NCBI GenBank assembly: GCA_913047375.1
Contig: CAJWTV010000007.1
Span: forward strand, 1-59,476
From: an uncultured Polaribacter sp.
GTDB taxonomy: Bacteria > Bacteroidota > Bacteroidia > Flavobacteriales > Flavobacteriaceae
Direction: 5' to 3'
DNA: 59,476 nt
The notes beneath the pieces are model-generated. The model saw nothing but the letters and a program-made list of their open reading frames with translations. It was not told the DNA's origin and made no database searches. Below are positions 34,058 through 43,507 of the stretch, one piece after another (position 1 is the first letter of the stretch; each line of letters starts with the position of its first letter). A program made the translations under genes and the position numbers.

Positions 34058-35179
34058 TTGAGTAAAACTACGTTAAAATATAAATTAACATTCTTATTAA
34101 TTTGTGCTAGTTTCTTGACAATAAATGCACAATACACAAATGTCATAAACTCAAATAAACCTGGCCTTTCAGAAAGCCCATATGGTGTTGGATCAGGTGT
34201 TTATCAATTTGAAAACAGTATCTTCTATAAAGATACAAGTATTAAATTTGGTAATCAACCATCTCAATCTGTAGGTTTTGACTTATTATTTAGGACTAGT
34301 TTTTTTCTTGAAAAATTAGAAATTAGTACACAGCTAAGTTACCAAAGAGATAAAATTTTTAAAGGAATAAACACAAATCACTATTTTAAAAATAATTTAA
34401 GTAAAGCTACTATTGGTGCTAAATATTTAGTTTTTCAAAAAGAATTTGATGACAAAAGTATAGAAGTAAGAAGTTGGAGAAAAAGAAATGCTTTTGATAA
34501 AAAAAGACTAATCCCATCTGTCGCAATTTATGCAGGATTAAATACAAACTTCTTAGGTGAAGTTCATAAGACTAATAAAGTATCACCTAAACTAGGAGTT
34601 TTATTACAAAATGATTTAAGTAAAAATTTTAATATAATAACAAACCTCTATTATGATAAAATAGGAACACTTGATGAAGAGTTTTCGTATATAATAACAG
34701 GTACATTCAGCCTTAACCAAAGATGGTCTTCATTTTTTGAAAACCAAAGCGCTTACAAAAAAGAAAGAACTGATACTAATATTGGGGTTGGTTTAGCTTA
34801 TTTATTTACACGTGATCTTCAGATAAACACTTCTGCTAGAGGGATTTTTGAAGGAGAAACAGATGGCTTTTATTTAAGTATCGGAGCTTCATATAGAATC
34901 GATAACCATAGGGATCCTTTTACAGAATTAGACGATAATGGTAATCCTTTAGAAGAGACTGCAATTGAGAAATTAAATAGGAAAAAAAGTCGTTTTTTTA
35001 ATAGAATATTAAATCTTTTTAAAAAAAATAAAAAAATAGAAGGAATAAATATTAAGAAGAAGAAAAGAGGACGTTTTTTTGGAATTTTTAAGAAGAGAAA
35101 AAAGAAAGAATCAGAAGTTCAAAAACTCGAAAGAGAGATTAAAGAATTAGAAAAAGAAATTAAAAAAGACGATAATTAG
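34058..35179 (+). CDS. Outer-membrane transporter-like protein with polybasic C-terminal tail
   Basis: The 373-residue protein starts at TTG and has a signal peptide (KLTFLLICASFLTINAQ). Residues about 30-285 are alternating amphipathic strands of the phenol-degradation MetA-like (PF13557) type, with NKPGLSESPYGVGSGVYQFENS and NTNIGVGLAYLFTRDLQINTSARG. After YRIDNHRDPFTE an unusual tail of about 80 residues follows: two FF-x-basic segments (RFFNRILNLFKKNKK and RFFGIFKKRKKK) and then a short Lys/Glu coiled coil (QKLEREIKELEKEIKK). The tail could contact LPS, peptidoglycan or nucleic acid; this is inference. It begins a plus-strand gene run. Confidence 0.72.
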   Translation: MSKTTLKYKLTFLLICASFLTINAQYTNVINSNKPGLSESPYGVGSGVYQFENSIFYKDTSIKFGNQPSQSVGFDLLFRTSFFLEKLEISTQLSYQRDKIFKGINTNHYFKNNLSKATIGAKYLVFQKEFDDKSIEVRSWRKRNAFDKKRLIPSVAIYAGLNTNFLGEVHKTNKVSPKLGVLLQNDLSKNFNIITNLYYDKIGTLDEEFSYIITGTFSLNQRWSSFFENQSAYKKERTDTNIGVGLAYLFTRDLQINTSARGIFEGETDGFYLSIGASYRIDNHRDPFTELDDNGNPLEETAIEKLNRKKSRFFNRILNLFKKNKKIEGINIKKKKRGRFFGIFKKRKKKESEVQKLEREIKELEKEIKKDDN

Positions 35180-35196
35180 CAATATACTTTCATAAA

Positions 35197-36330
35197 ATGA
35201 TTACGCTTAAAAAAGTTACATCAAAAAGGGAAATGAAACAATTTGTATTATTTCCTTTTTCCCTTTATAAAGGAAATGATTATTGGGTTCCTCCAATAAT
35301 AAAAGATGAGATTGATAGTTTTGATCCAGCTAAAAATCCTGTATTTAAAATTGCAGATGCTGAATTTTTCATAGCGTTTAAAAAAAATAAAATTGTAGGA
35401 AGAGTAATCGCTATTATAAATTGGATAGAAGTTGAAAAACAACAAATTAAAAAAATGCGTTTTGGTTGGTTTGATGTCATTGACGATATAAATGTCACCA
35501 AGATACTCTTAAATAAAGTAAAAGAAATCGGTATAAATAACCAATTAGAATATATTGAAGGTCCTGTTGGTTTTAATAATTTAGACAAAACCGGTGTTCT
35601 AATTGATGGCTTTAATCATCTAGGAAGTATGATTACTTGGTATAACCACCCTTATTATAAAGATCATTTAGAACAATTAGGCTTTACAAAAGAAAAAGAG
35701 TATTTAGAAAATAAGTTCAAATTTAAAAATGTTGACGCTATTTATTTTGAAAGAATTAGCAATGTTTTAAAAAGACGTTTTGAACTAAAAACTTTAGATT
35801 TTAAAAAAACAAAAAATATTCTAAGATATATAGATGAAATGTTTGAAGTGTTTCATAAATCATATTCAAAATTAGCAACCTTTGTTCCTATCTCAGATGA
35901 GCAAATAAAATTTTTTAAGAAAAAATATATTAGTTTTATAAATCCTGAATATATAAAATTTGTAGTTGACAAAAATGACAAATTAGTTGCTTTTGCAATA
36001 GTAATGCCATCTTTTTCTAAAGCTTTACAAAAAGCAAATGGTAACTTATTTCCATTTGGATTATTTCACCTGCTAAAGGCAAAGAAAAAATCAAAAGATG
36101 TGATTTTTTATTTAATTGGTGTGGATCCAGATTTTCAAAACAAAGGAGTTCATGCTATTATTTTTGATCAATATATTAAAACTTTTTCTAAAAGAGGAAT
36201 CGTGAATTGTATAAGAACTCCAGAATTAGAAGATAATAAATCTATTAAAAAAATATGGGAGAATTTTGCTCCTATCACTCATAAAAGGCGAAGAACCTAT
36301 AAACTAAATATTAATGCAACTATTTTATAA
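35197..36330 (+). CDS. GNAT-like acyltransferase of unknown function
   Basis: The 377-residue cytoplasmic protein has a first half with FFIAFKKNKIVGRVIAIINW and GWFDVIDD, and a second half with KLVAFAIVMPSFSKAL and FYLIGVDPDFQNKGVHAIIFDQYIKTF. The last piece resembles the acetyl-CoA-binding loop (Q-x-x-G) and following helix of GNAT enzymes, so a double GNAT layout is plausible. Similar proteins are sometimes labelled GTP cyclohydrolase, for which I see no support. It lies 17 bases after the outer-membrane gene and its last 17 bases overlap rsmE. Function not established. Confidence 0.6.
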   Translation: MITLKKVTSKREMKQFVLFPFSLYKGNDYWVPPIIKDEIDSFDPAKNPVFKIADAEFFIAFKKNKIVGRVIAIINWIEVEKQQIKKMRFGWFDVIDDINVTKILLNKVKEIGINNQLEYIEGPVGFNNLDKTGVLIDGFNHLGSMITWYNHPYYKDHLEQLGFTKEKEYLENKFKFKNVDAIYFERISNVLKRRFELKTLDFKKTKNILRYIDEMFEVFHKSYSKLATFVPISDEQIKFFKKKYISFINPEYIKFVVDKNDKLVAFAIVMPSFSKALQKANGNLFPFGLFHLLKAKKKSKDVIFYLIGVDPDFQNKGVHAIIFDQYIKTFSKRGIVNCIRTPELEDNKSIKKIWENFAPITHKRRRTYKLNINATIL

Positions 36331-37021
36331 TTCGGAACTTACTAAAACAACAAAACAAATAACTTTTGATAAAATTGAAAGCAAACATATTGTACGTGTT
36401 TTACGTAAAGAAGAAAACGATATTCTAAAAATAACTAACGGAAATGGATATTTATTTGAAGCAAAAATAAAATTTGCAAATGACAAAAAATGTATTGCAG
36501 ATATTATTACTATTTCAGAAAAAGAAAAACCCTGGAACTACTACCTTCATATAGCTATTGCTCCCACAAAAAACAAAGATCGAATAGAATGGTTTTTAGA
36601 AAAAGCAACAGAAATTGGTATAGATGAAATTACACCAATCATTTGCTCGAATTCTGAAAATAGAAAAGTTAATTCTAATAGATTTGAAAAAATTATTCAG
36701 TCTGCTATGAAACAATCTTTAAAATTTACATTACCAAAATTAAATGCACCTCTTAAATTCAATGAATTTATCTCTCAAAATCATAAAGGGAAGGTTTACA
36801 TTGCACATTGTGAAGAACAAGATAACAATATATTAAAATCGTTAGTAAAACGATCGGAACGTTCAACTATTCTTATTGGCCCTGAAGGTGATTTTTCTTC
36901 TGAAGAAATAAAAAAAGCAATGAATAAAAAAATCACCCCTGTTTCTCTTGGCTATAGTAGATTACGAACTGAAACTGCTGCTATAGTTGCTGTGAATATT
37001 ATTTCTTTTATAAATGATTAA
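36314..37021 (+). CDS. rsmE: 16S rRNA (uracil-1498-N3)-methyltransferase
   Basis: RsmE methylates U1498 of 16S rRNA using S-adenosylmethionine. The 235-residue protein has a PUA-like N-terminal part (SKHIVRVLRKEENDILKITNG) and a SPOUT C-terminal domain with LIGPEGDFSSEEI and SLGYSRLRTETAAI, which form the knotted cofactor site. Length is normal. It starts inside the preceding gene (17-base overlap) and its last 8 bases overlap the transporter gene, indicating cotranscription and coupled translation. Confidence 0.94.
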   Translation: MQLFYNSELTKTTKQITFDKIESKHIVRVLRKEENDILKITNGNGYLFEAKIKFANDKKCIADIITISEKEKPWNYYLHIAIAPTKNKDRIEWFLEKATEIGIDEITPIICSNSENRKVNSNRFEKIIQSAMKQSLKFTLPKLNAPLKFNEFISQNHKGKVYIAHCEEQDNNILKSLVKRSERSTILIGPEGDFSSEEIKKAMNKKITPVSLGYSRLRTETAAIVAVNIISFIND

Positions 37022-37943
37022 TTCCGCAATTAATATGCTAAATCAAATAAATATTGATTCAATAAAAATAAACTTTGATACTCAGGGTTTATGGATATTG
37101 AATGTTGCTATTGCAATTATTATGTTTGGTGTTGCTTTAGGAATTTCTATTCACGATTTTAAAAAATTGATAAAAAATCCCAAAATTATTATTGTTGGAA
37201 TTTTATCGCAATTTATTTTATTGCCTGCTTTTACTTTTTTAGCAATCTTATTAATTAAACCTCATCCTAGTTTTGCGTTAGGAATGATAATGATTGCTGC
37301 TTGTCCTGGCGGAAATGTTTCTAATTTTTTTAGCAAAGTAGCAGGAGGTAATACTGCATTATCAGTCAGCTTAACAGCTTTTGCCACCTTCGCCTGTATA
37401 TTTATGACTCCATTTAACCTAGCCTTCTGGGGAGGCTTATATGGCCCTACAAATGAGATTTTAAAAACTATCGAAATAAATTGGGTGGACTTATTTAAGT
37501 TAGTCACTCTTATTTTAGGTATTCCCTTATTATTAGGTATGATAGTCAAGCATTATCAGAACAAAATAGCAGAAAGATTAGAGAAAGTCTTAAAACCGTT
37601 ATCAATGTTAGTTTTCATTGTATTAATACTTATTGCTTTTTCCCAAAATCTAAATATTTTTACAAATTACATTCATCATGTTGCCTTATTGGTTATTTTT
37701 CACAATATACTTGCCTTTGTAATTGGGTTTTATACTGCAAAAAGTTTCGGTTTAGATAATAGAGATATTAAGACTATTGCTATTGAGACTGGCATACAAA
37801 ATGGTGGATTAGGTTTATTATTAATATTTAGTTTCTTTGAAGGGTTCGGCGGGATGGCCTTATTAGCTGCTTTTTGGGGGATTTGGGATGTGTTTTCTGG
37901 AATTATTTTAGCAGTATATTGGGGAAGAAAAAAAGAAGTTTAA
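37014..37943 (+). CDS. Bile acid:sodium symporter family (BASS) transporter
   Basis: The 309-residue protein has about ten membrane segments and BASS features: MFGVALGISIHDFKKLIKNPK in the first repeat, MIAACPGGNVSNFFSKVAGG, and the second-repeat crossover AIETGIQNGGLGLLLIF near residue 258. BASS carriers import organic anions with sodium; bacterial substrates include pantoate, pyruvate and bile acids, so the substrate here is open. It overlaps rsmE by 8 bases and ends 16 bases before the acyltransferase gene. Confidence 0.9.
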   Translation: MINSAINMLNQINIDSIKINFDTQGLWILNVAIAIIMFGVALGISIHDFKKLIKNPKIIIVGILSQFILLPAFTFLAILLIKPHPSFALGMIMIAACPGGNVSNFFSKVAGGNTALSVSLTAFATFACIFMTPFNLAFWGGLYGPTNEILKTIEINWVDLFKLVTLILGIPLLLGMIVKHYQNKIAERLEKVLKPLSMLVFIVLILIAFSQNLNIFTNYIHHVALLVIFHNILAFVIGFYTAKSFGLDNRDIKTIAIETGIQNGGLGLLLIFSFFEGFGGMALLAAFWGIWDVFSGIILAVYWGRKKEV

Positions 37944-37959
37944 TAAAACGATAATAATT

Positions 37960-39024
37960 ATGATTCAAAAGATTTGGTTTACGTTTATTTGGAGCTATAT
38001 AAAGATCGGTTTGTTTTTTTACACAAAAAAAATTATTGTAATGGGTAAGAAAAATGTACCAAAAAAAGGTGCAATAATATTTGCTGTAAATCACCCTAAT
38101 GGATTAGTTGACCCTTTATATGTCACTACAACTAATAGAAGACAGAATCATTTTTTAGTGAGAGCTGCATCTTTTAAAAAACCTTTTATTAAAAAGATTT
38201 TAGAATCTCTTTATTTAATGCCAATTTATAGAATTCGTGATGGAATTAAGCTATTATCAAACAACCAAGAAATTTTTGAGAAGTGCTTTAATGTTTTAAA
38301 AAAGGGAGAAACTTTGATGATTTTTCCTGAAGGAAGTCATCATAAAAACAGAAGTATAAGACCTTTAAGCAAGGGTTTTACTAGGATCGTTTTTGGTGCT
38401 CTAGAAAGATATCCAAATCTAGAGATTAAAGTAATCCCTGTTGGTATAACATATCAACATCCATCGAGTTTTCCTTCAAAAGTTTGTATTAATTATGGAG
38501 TTCCGATATTAACAAGAAAACTTTTTGAAAAAAATTCTACTCCAAAATCTATTAATATTTTAAAAGCAGCTGTAAGTGAACAGCTAAAAAGCTTAAGTGT
38601 ACATATCCCTAATGATAAGGGTTATGATTCTACTTTAGAACAGTTAAATGACGCCCAAGTAGATTTTACAGATATTTATAAAGTAAATAATATTATTAAA
38701 AATGGATTAATACCTGATAAAAAATTACATAAAAAAAACTATTTAAAACCTTTATTATATCTAATTATATTGAATAGTATTATACCCTTTATATTATGGA
38801 AAAAAATATATAAAAAAATAGATGAAATTGAATTTATTGATACATTTCGTTTTAGTTTAAATTTAATTTTCTGTGTTGTGTTTTATTTATTTCAGGCATA
38901 CATAATTAGTCTTTTTTATGGAAATTTAATTGGGCTATTCTACATAAATATTTCAGCTTCATTAGTTTTGATTTATGTAAAATGTGCACCAACAAATGCA
39001 AAAGATTACATTGAATTAGTTTGA
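37960..39024 (+). CDS. Glycerolipid acyltransferase (PlsC superfamily, Gpt2/Sct1-like spacing)
   Basis: The 354-residue membrane protein carries acyltransferase blocks: VNHPNGLVDPLY (His and Asp separated by five residues, as in Gpt2/Sct1-type glycerol-phosphate acyltransferases rather than the four of classic PlsC), NHFLVRAASFKKPF, PIYRIRDG, FPEGSHHKNRSIRPLSKGF and VIPVGITYQ. Two membrane segments follow at the C-terminus (about 265-350). It probably acylates a glycerol-phosphate backbone in phospholipid synthesis. It is the last gene of the run; the convergent NagZ fusion starts its 3' end 31 bases away. Confidence 0.87.
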   Translation: MIQKIWFTFIWSYIKIGLFFYTKKIIVMGKKNVPKKGAIIFAVNHPNGLVDPLYVTTTNRRQNHFLVRAASFKKPFIKKILESLYLMPIYRIRDGIKLLSNNQEIFEKCFNVLKKGETLMIFPEGSHHKNRSIRPLSKGFTRIVFGALERYPNLEIKVIPVGITYQHPSSFPSKVCINYGVPILTRKLFEKNSTPKSINILKAAVSEQLKSLSVHIPNDKGYDSTLEQLNDAQVDFTDIYKVNNIIKNGLIPDKKLHKKNYLKPLLYLIILNSIIPFILWKKIYKKIDEIEFIDTFRFSLNLIFCVVFYLFQAYIISLFYGNLIGLFYINISASLVLIYVKCAPTNAKDYIELV

Positions 39025-39055
39025 CTAGTAAAAAAGCAAGGAGATAATAAGAATT

Positions 39056-41974
39056 TTATTTAATGATTGCATCTTGAATAATCTGCTGAATTTTAGTGCG
39101 CATATTATTTTTTGCTAATCCACTATTATCCATAGTTGGATAAACTCTATTCGATAAAAAAACATATACAATCTTACTTACTGGGTCAGCCCAAGTATAG
39201 GTGCCTGTGAAGCCAGAATGACCAAAACTTTTATCAGATACACAACCGCAAGTTGCTTTTATTTCAGGGTTTATTTGAGGTTTATCAAACCCCAATCCTC
39301 TTCTTATGTTTTTCTCAAAAAAATAACGTTGGTTAAACTTGTTTACTGTTTCTGTTTTTAGGTATCGTTTCCCTCCATAAAAACCTTTTTGAAGAAACAT
39401 TTGCATAATCTTAGTAATATCATTTGCGTTTGAAAATAAGCCTGCATGACCACCTACACCTCCAAGCATAGCGGCACCCATGTCATGAACATTACCATGT
39501 AATAACTGATTTCGAAAATAGTTATCTTTTTCAGTAGGAATTATTTCTTTCTTATTGAATTTTAGCAATGGTAAAAAAGTAGTTCTGTTAGCCCCTAATG
39601 ATTGATAAAGTTCTTGTTCTACAATAATATCTAAAGAAGTTTTATGATTTTTTTCAAGAAACTCTTTGAAAATATAATATCCTAAATCACTATACTTATA
39701 ACCACTAAACTCTCTTTGTTCAACATATTTTATAAAATTGTAAATGCTGTCTTTGTAGCCTTTATGAATAAATAAATTTTCTGCAACTTTGACATTAAAG
39801 ATATTTGATTTTTTAGCGCGATAAAATTTCTTTAAATTATCACCTTTTAAACTGTCTTGAGTGAATTTATAAAAAGGAATCCAAGATTTTAAACGGCCAA
39901 CGTGAGATAAAATTTCTTTAACTGTCAGAGTGTCTTTATTTGAATTTCTCATAGAAGGTGAAAATTCCATTAAAGTGCTGTTTAAAGAAATTGCCTGATC
40001 TTCTTCTGACTTCATGATCAAAGGTAAAGTTGCTAAAATTTTGGTTAACGAAGCCAAGTCATAAATATCCGAATCTTTGACTTTTATCTTTTGATCATTT
40101 GTGTGATATCCAAAGCTTTTCTGATATACAACTTTCCCATATCTTGCGACTAAAACCTGAACGCCAGGCGCCATCTTTTCTTTTAAAATAGTATCTATTG
40201 TTTTTTGAATGTCTTCTAACTTTCTGGAAGACAAACCAACATCTTCTGGGATTGAATATCCTAGTCTACTTAGGGATGACGTAAATAAACCCAACCCCTC
40301 AGGAAATTCTTTTTTGATAGATACTGGTAATTTACCTTTTCCTTTAATTGAACCAAAAATAAGTTGTGCTGATATTTCTTGAGAAATTTTACTGTTTTGG
40401 TAAGACACTATAATACTCTCAATTTTTCCAAATGATTTTATTTGCAACAAACTATAAGGGCTTGCAAAAACATCTAAAATCACTCTTTTCTTATCTGAAA
40501 TTTCTTTTAATTTAATTAAATCTTTTAAACTAAATTTATAACTTTTCCAAGGATTCAAATTTGATTTATGATAACCAATAATTACTAAATTATATGGTTC
40601 TAAATTTTTAAGTAATTGATCTAAATTTTGATTAGAAATGATATCAATATTAGCATACTTTTTTAGCATGGAAGAAAAATGAATTCCAGAATCATCTCCT
40701 AATGATACATATGCAATTTTTTTATTCTCAATCTTTCTTATTGGTAAAAGCTGTTTTTTATTCTTAATGATTGTTAAAGAGTTTTCCACTAATCTTCGGT
40801 GTAATAGCTTATCATCGACCGTATTTAAATCATCTCTTAAATTTTTTACAATAACAGGTTTATAATTATTTAACCCTACAAGATACTTCGCGGAAATTAT
40901 TTTACGTACTGAAAAATCTAATCTTTCTTTGGATAAAGCACCTGTTTTTAAAGATTTTTTAAATAATTTGATAGAATTAGGAATATCTTGAGGTATCAAT
41001 AATAAGTCATTCCCAGCTAAAATTGCTCCTAAATTTATTTCTGCTGATGAAGAGTAATTGGCTGCACCTTTCATGTTTAATCCGTCTGTGATAATTAATC
41101 CTAAAAAACCCATTTTCACTTTCAGTAAATCTGTTATAATTTTTGAAGACAATGAAGAAGGAAGAGATTTATTCGGTTCAATTTTAGGGATACTAAGATG
41201 GGCAGTCATAACACTAGCAACTCCAGCGTCAAACATTTTCTTATAAGGGTACAGTTCTAAAGTATCTAATCTTTTTTTCTCAAAATTTACTACTGGTAGA
41301 GTGTGGTGAGAATCTTTAGCAGTATCTCCATGTCCTGGAAAATGTTTTGCACTAGCTAATACTCCAATCTTTTGGATACCTTTTGTGAATGCAATAGATT
41401 TATCTGATACATTCTCTTTATTTTCTCCAAAAGAGCGGTTACCAATAATGGGGTTTTCTGGATTTGTATTAATATCCACTACAGGAGCAAAATTAATATG
41501 AACTCCCAATCGTTTACAATGAATTCCTAATCTTTCTCCAAACTCTTCGATTAAAGAATTATCTCTAATTGCACCCAAAGCCATATTCCAAGGATAACGA
41601 AATGTATTTTTTAAACGCATATCTAAACCCCATTCACCATCTATACCAATAAGCAATGGATATTTAGAGTTTTCTTGATATTTATTACTTAATATTGCCT
41701 GTTTTTCTGGGGTACCTTGCATAAAAATTAAATTACCAATATGATATTTGGTAATCATTTCTGTAATAAAATCTTCATGATCTTTATTTAAATTAGAATA
41801 GGCTTGAACCATAAATAGCTGCCCTATTTTTTCGTCAATACTCATCGAATTTAACAAGCTGTCTACCCAAATTTGTTGAGCTTCAAAGTCTTTAGCTCTT
41901 AAAGGTGCTAAACTTTGGGAAAATATATTAAAAACAAATCCAAAACAAAAAAGTACAAGAAATTTTTTCTTCAT
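39056..41974 (-). CDS. Fusion of GH3 beta-N-acetylhexosaminidase (NagZ-like) and class-C beta-lactamase-like serine hydrolase
   Basis: The 972-residue protein has a signal peptide (MKKKFLVLFCFGFVFNIFSQ), a GH3 barrel with NagZ motif KHFPGHGDTAKDSHHTLP (about residues 208-225), which holds the His-Asp acid/base dyad, and ITDGLNMKGAANY around the nucleophile Asp; a linking alpha/beta domain (about 390-570); and a serine hydrolase from about 590 with Ser642 and Lys645 in SLTK, YSDLGYY as the Tyr motif, and HSGFTGTY near the end. It likely trims muropeptides in the periplasm, removing GlcNAc and acting on peptide or ester bonds. It is the last of a three-gene operon. Confidence 0.9.
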   Translation of the reverse strand: MKKKFLVLFCFGFVFNIFSQSLAPLRAKDFEAQQIWVDSLLNSMSIDEKIGQLFMVQAYSNLNKDHEDFITEMITKYHIGNLIFMQGTPEKQAILSNKYQENSKYPLLIGIDGEWGLDMRLKNTFRYPWNMALGAIRDNSLIEEFGERLGIHCKRLGVHINFAPVVDINTNPENPIIGNRSFGENKENVSDKSIAFTKGIQKIGVLASAKHFPGHGDTAKDSHHTLPVVNFEKKRLDTLELYPYKKMFDAGVASVMTAHLSIPKIEPNKSLPSSLSSKIITDLLKVKMGFLGLIITDGLNMKGAANYSSSAEINLGAILAGNDLLLIPQDIPNSIKLFKKSLKTGALSKERLDFSVRKIISAKYLVGLNNYKPVIVKNLRDDLNTVDDKLLHRRLVENSLTIIKNKKQLLPIRKIENKKIAYVSLGDDSGIHFSSMLKKYANIDIISNQNLDQLLKNLEPYNLVIIGYHKSNLNPWKSYKFSLKDLIKLKEISDKKRVILDVFASPYSLLQIKSFGKIESIIVSYQNSKISQEISAQLIFGSIKGKGKLPVSIKKEFPEGLGLFTSSLSRLGYSIPEDVGLSSRKLEDIQKTIDTILKEKMAPGVQVLVARYGKVVYQKSFGYHTNDQKIKVKDSDIYDLASLTKILATLPLIMKSEEDQAISLNSTLMEFSPSMRNSNKDTLTVKEILSHVGRLKSWIPFYKFTQDSLKGDNLKKFYRAKKSNIFNVKVAENLFIHKGYKDSIYNFIKYVEQREFSGYKYSDLGYYIFKEFLEKNHKTSLDIIVEQELYQSLGANRTTFLPLLKFNKKEIIPTEKDNYFRNQLLHGNVHDMGAAMLGGVGGHAGLFSNANDITKIMQMFLQKGFYGGKRYLKTETVNKFNQRYFFEKNIRRGLGFDKPQINPEIKATCGCVSDKSFGHSGFTGTYTWADPVSKIVYVFLSNRVYPTMDNSGLAKNNMRTKIQQIIQDAIIK

Positions 41975-41982
41975 AAAATTAT

Positions 41983-42477
41983 TTATTCAACTTTTACAAA
42001 AAAACGTTTATGCCAACTTTGCATTATAGAAACTTCCCAATTATTCTCAAAACCATATTTTGTATTGATCATATTATTAAAAACGATGGTTTCTGGAGTA
42101 ATTTTTTCTTCTTTAATAAATCTTTGGAAATCAGATAATTTTAAAATATTAATATTATTATTGTCTTTAAAACTGATATTCATTTTATTTATTAAATCTA
42201 ATTGCAATTTATTTTGTAGTTGCTGAATAAAACGAACTGAACTATCTATAGAGCAACCAGAAATATTGTTATAACTCTCGTCTACAGCCAAAACTAGAAA
42301 GTGATTATACTTTATCGTAAAAGATCCTTTTAAATCATCTCCATGTCGCGTCCATTGGTTAATAAAGTCTTCAGATTCTTCTTTAATCAACTCTACTTCT
42401 TTATTATTGAACTCTCTGTCTGATTGATAAATCCAAACACGAGAATTGTTTGGTAAATTTTTATATGCTGTAAACAT
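41983..42477 (-). CDS. Conserved small cytoplasmic protein of unknown function
   Basis: The 164-residue protein opens FTAYKNLPNNSRVWIYQSDREF and contains FLVLAVDESYNNISGCSIDSSVRFIQQL, PETIVFNNMINTKYGFENNWEVSI and ends with SWHKRFFV. I see no signal peptide, membrane segment or P-loop. I recall similar flavobacterial proteins being labelled ABC transporter ATPase, which is unsupported because no Walker motifs are present. It lies 8 bases before the NagZ-hydrolase gene and 30 bases after the exonuclease gene on the same strand. The GCSIDSSVRF motif is the best handle for a search. Confidence 0.7.
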   Translation of the reverse strand: MFTAYKNLPNNSRVWIYQSDREFNNKEVELIKEESEDFINQWTRHGDDLKGSFTIKYNHFLVLAVDESYNNISGCSIDSSVRFIQQLQNKLQLDLINKMNISFKDNNNINILKLSDFQRFIKEEKITPETIVFNNMINTKYGFENNWEVSIMQSWHKRFFVKVE

Positions 42478-42507
42478 TTATTTTGTTTCTTATTTAATTA
42501 ACAAAAG

Positions 42508-43335
42508 TTATCTCAAATTAAATTTTTGCTGGAGAGCTTCTAGTTTTTGAGCTTCAGACATAGTTCCTTTAGGTGCTGTCATTCTTTCTTTAATTTCTTT
42601 TAATACTTTTTTAGTGTATAGGGGGAAATCAGCATTCTGTATCCAATTATTATATCCAGGGTTCTCCTTAAAAACAGCTTCTACTGTTCTTCCTTTGTGT
42701 TTTCCAAATGAAAAAATTTCTTGGCCTTCTTCATTAATTAAAATAAAGCCTGCAAAATCTGCTCTTTTTCCGTGAGTAGAATATTCGCTTAAAGCTTCTA
42801 CAGAATTCTCTATATCATCATACCTATCTAGTTGTGCTAATAAAATTTCATATGTTGCATTTGTGTCTGCCTCTGCTCCATGGGCCCCCAATAATTCCTT
42901 ATCACAATAAAATTTATAACCAGCTCCTAAGGTTCTTTGTTCTTTTTTATGGAAGATAACTTGAACATCAATAGCTTGTCTATCTCTCATGTCAAAATCA
43001 ATTCCAGATCGCATTAACTCCTCAGCTAACAAAGGAATATCAAACCTATTAGAATTAAAACCTGCTAAATCACAACCTGCAATCATTTTATCAATTTCGG
43101 GAGCTAATTCTTTAAATGTAGGCTCTGTAACAACTTGCTTGTTAGTGATTTTATGAATAGCAGTGACTTCCGCTGGAATCTCTATCTCAGGATTTACTAA
43201 CCAAGTTTTACTTTCTTTATTCCCATTAGGGAAAACTTTTAATATTGATATTTCTACAACTCTATCTGTTGCTATATTCACTCCTGTTGTCTCTAAATCA
43301 AAAAATACAATTGGCTTTGTTAAATTTAATTTCAT
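42508..43335 (-). CDS. DEDDh 3'-5' exonuclease (DNA polymerase III epsilon-like)
   Basis: The 275-residue protein has Exo I FFDLETTGVN (Asp and Glu), Exo II AGFNSNRFDIPLL with the second Asp, and Exo III HGAEADTNATYEI with the His and last Asp, so all DEDDh residues are present. A C-terminal extension (about 190-275) includes FSFGKHKGRTVEAV and PGYNNWIQNADFP, the small domain often found after such nucleases in Bacteroidota. It likely trims DNA or RNA ends; it could serve as a proofreading subunit, but no other polymerase gene is near. It is the first gene of a three-gene operon. Confidence 0.9.
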   Translation of the reverse strand: MKLNLTKPIVFFDLETTGVNIATDRVVEISILKVFPNGNKESKTWLVNPEIEIPAEVTAIHKITNKQVVTEPTFKELAPEIDKMIAGCDLAGFNSNRFDIPLLAEELMRSGIDFDMRDRQAIDVQVIFHKKEQRTLGAGYKFYCDKELLGAHGAEADTNATYEILLAQLDRYDDIENSVEALSEYSTHGKRADFAGFILINEEGQEIFSFGKHKGRTVEAVFKENPGYNNWIQNADFPLYTKKVLKEIKERMTAPKGTMSEAQKLEALQQKFNLR

Positions 43336-43352
43336 CTTTATTTTTCTAACTT

Positions 43353-43373
43353 TTTAATATTTAATATTTAATA
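43353..43373. repeat. Three tandem copies of TTTAATA in the 172-base exonuclease-purM gap
   Basis: TTTAATA occurs three times head to tail at 43353-43359, 43360-43366 and 43367-43373, followed by a further AT-rich stretch (ATATTCAATATATAG). It lies upstream of the exonuclease gene. It could be an AT-rich promoter spacer or a replication-slippage site; nothing shows a function. Confidence 0.6.
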
Positions 43374-43507
43374 TATTCAATATATAGTCTAATAAAAGTA
43401 TATATAAGTCTAATTTAGAATTAAAAATCCTAATTTTATAAAGATATAAAAAATAGTGGCTTATTACTATGAAAAGTATTTACAGAGAATATGAAAGTAT
43501 AAATTAT

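Noticed and set aside
43336..43507. AT-rich repeat region (TTTAATA x3) as an origin of replication
   Set aside because: No dnaA, DnaA boxes or iterons are seen; three 7-base copies are too few for an iteron array.
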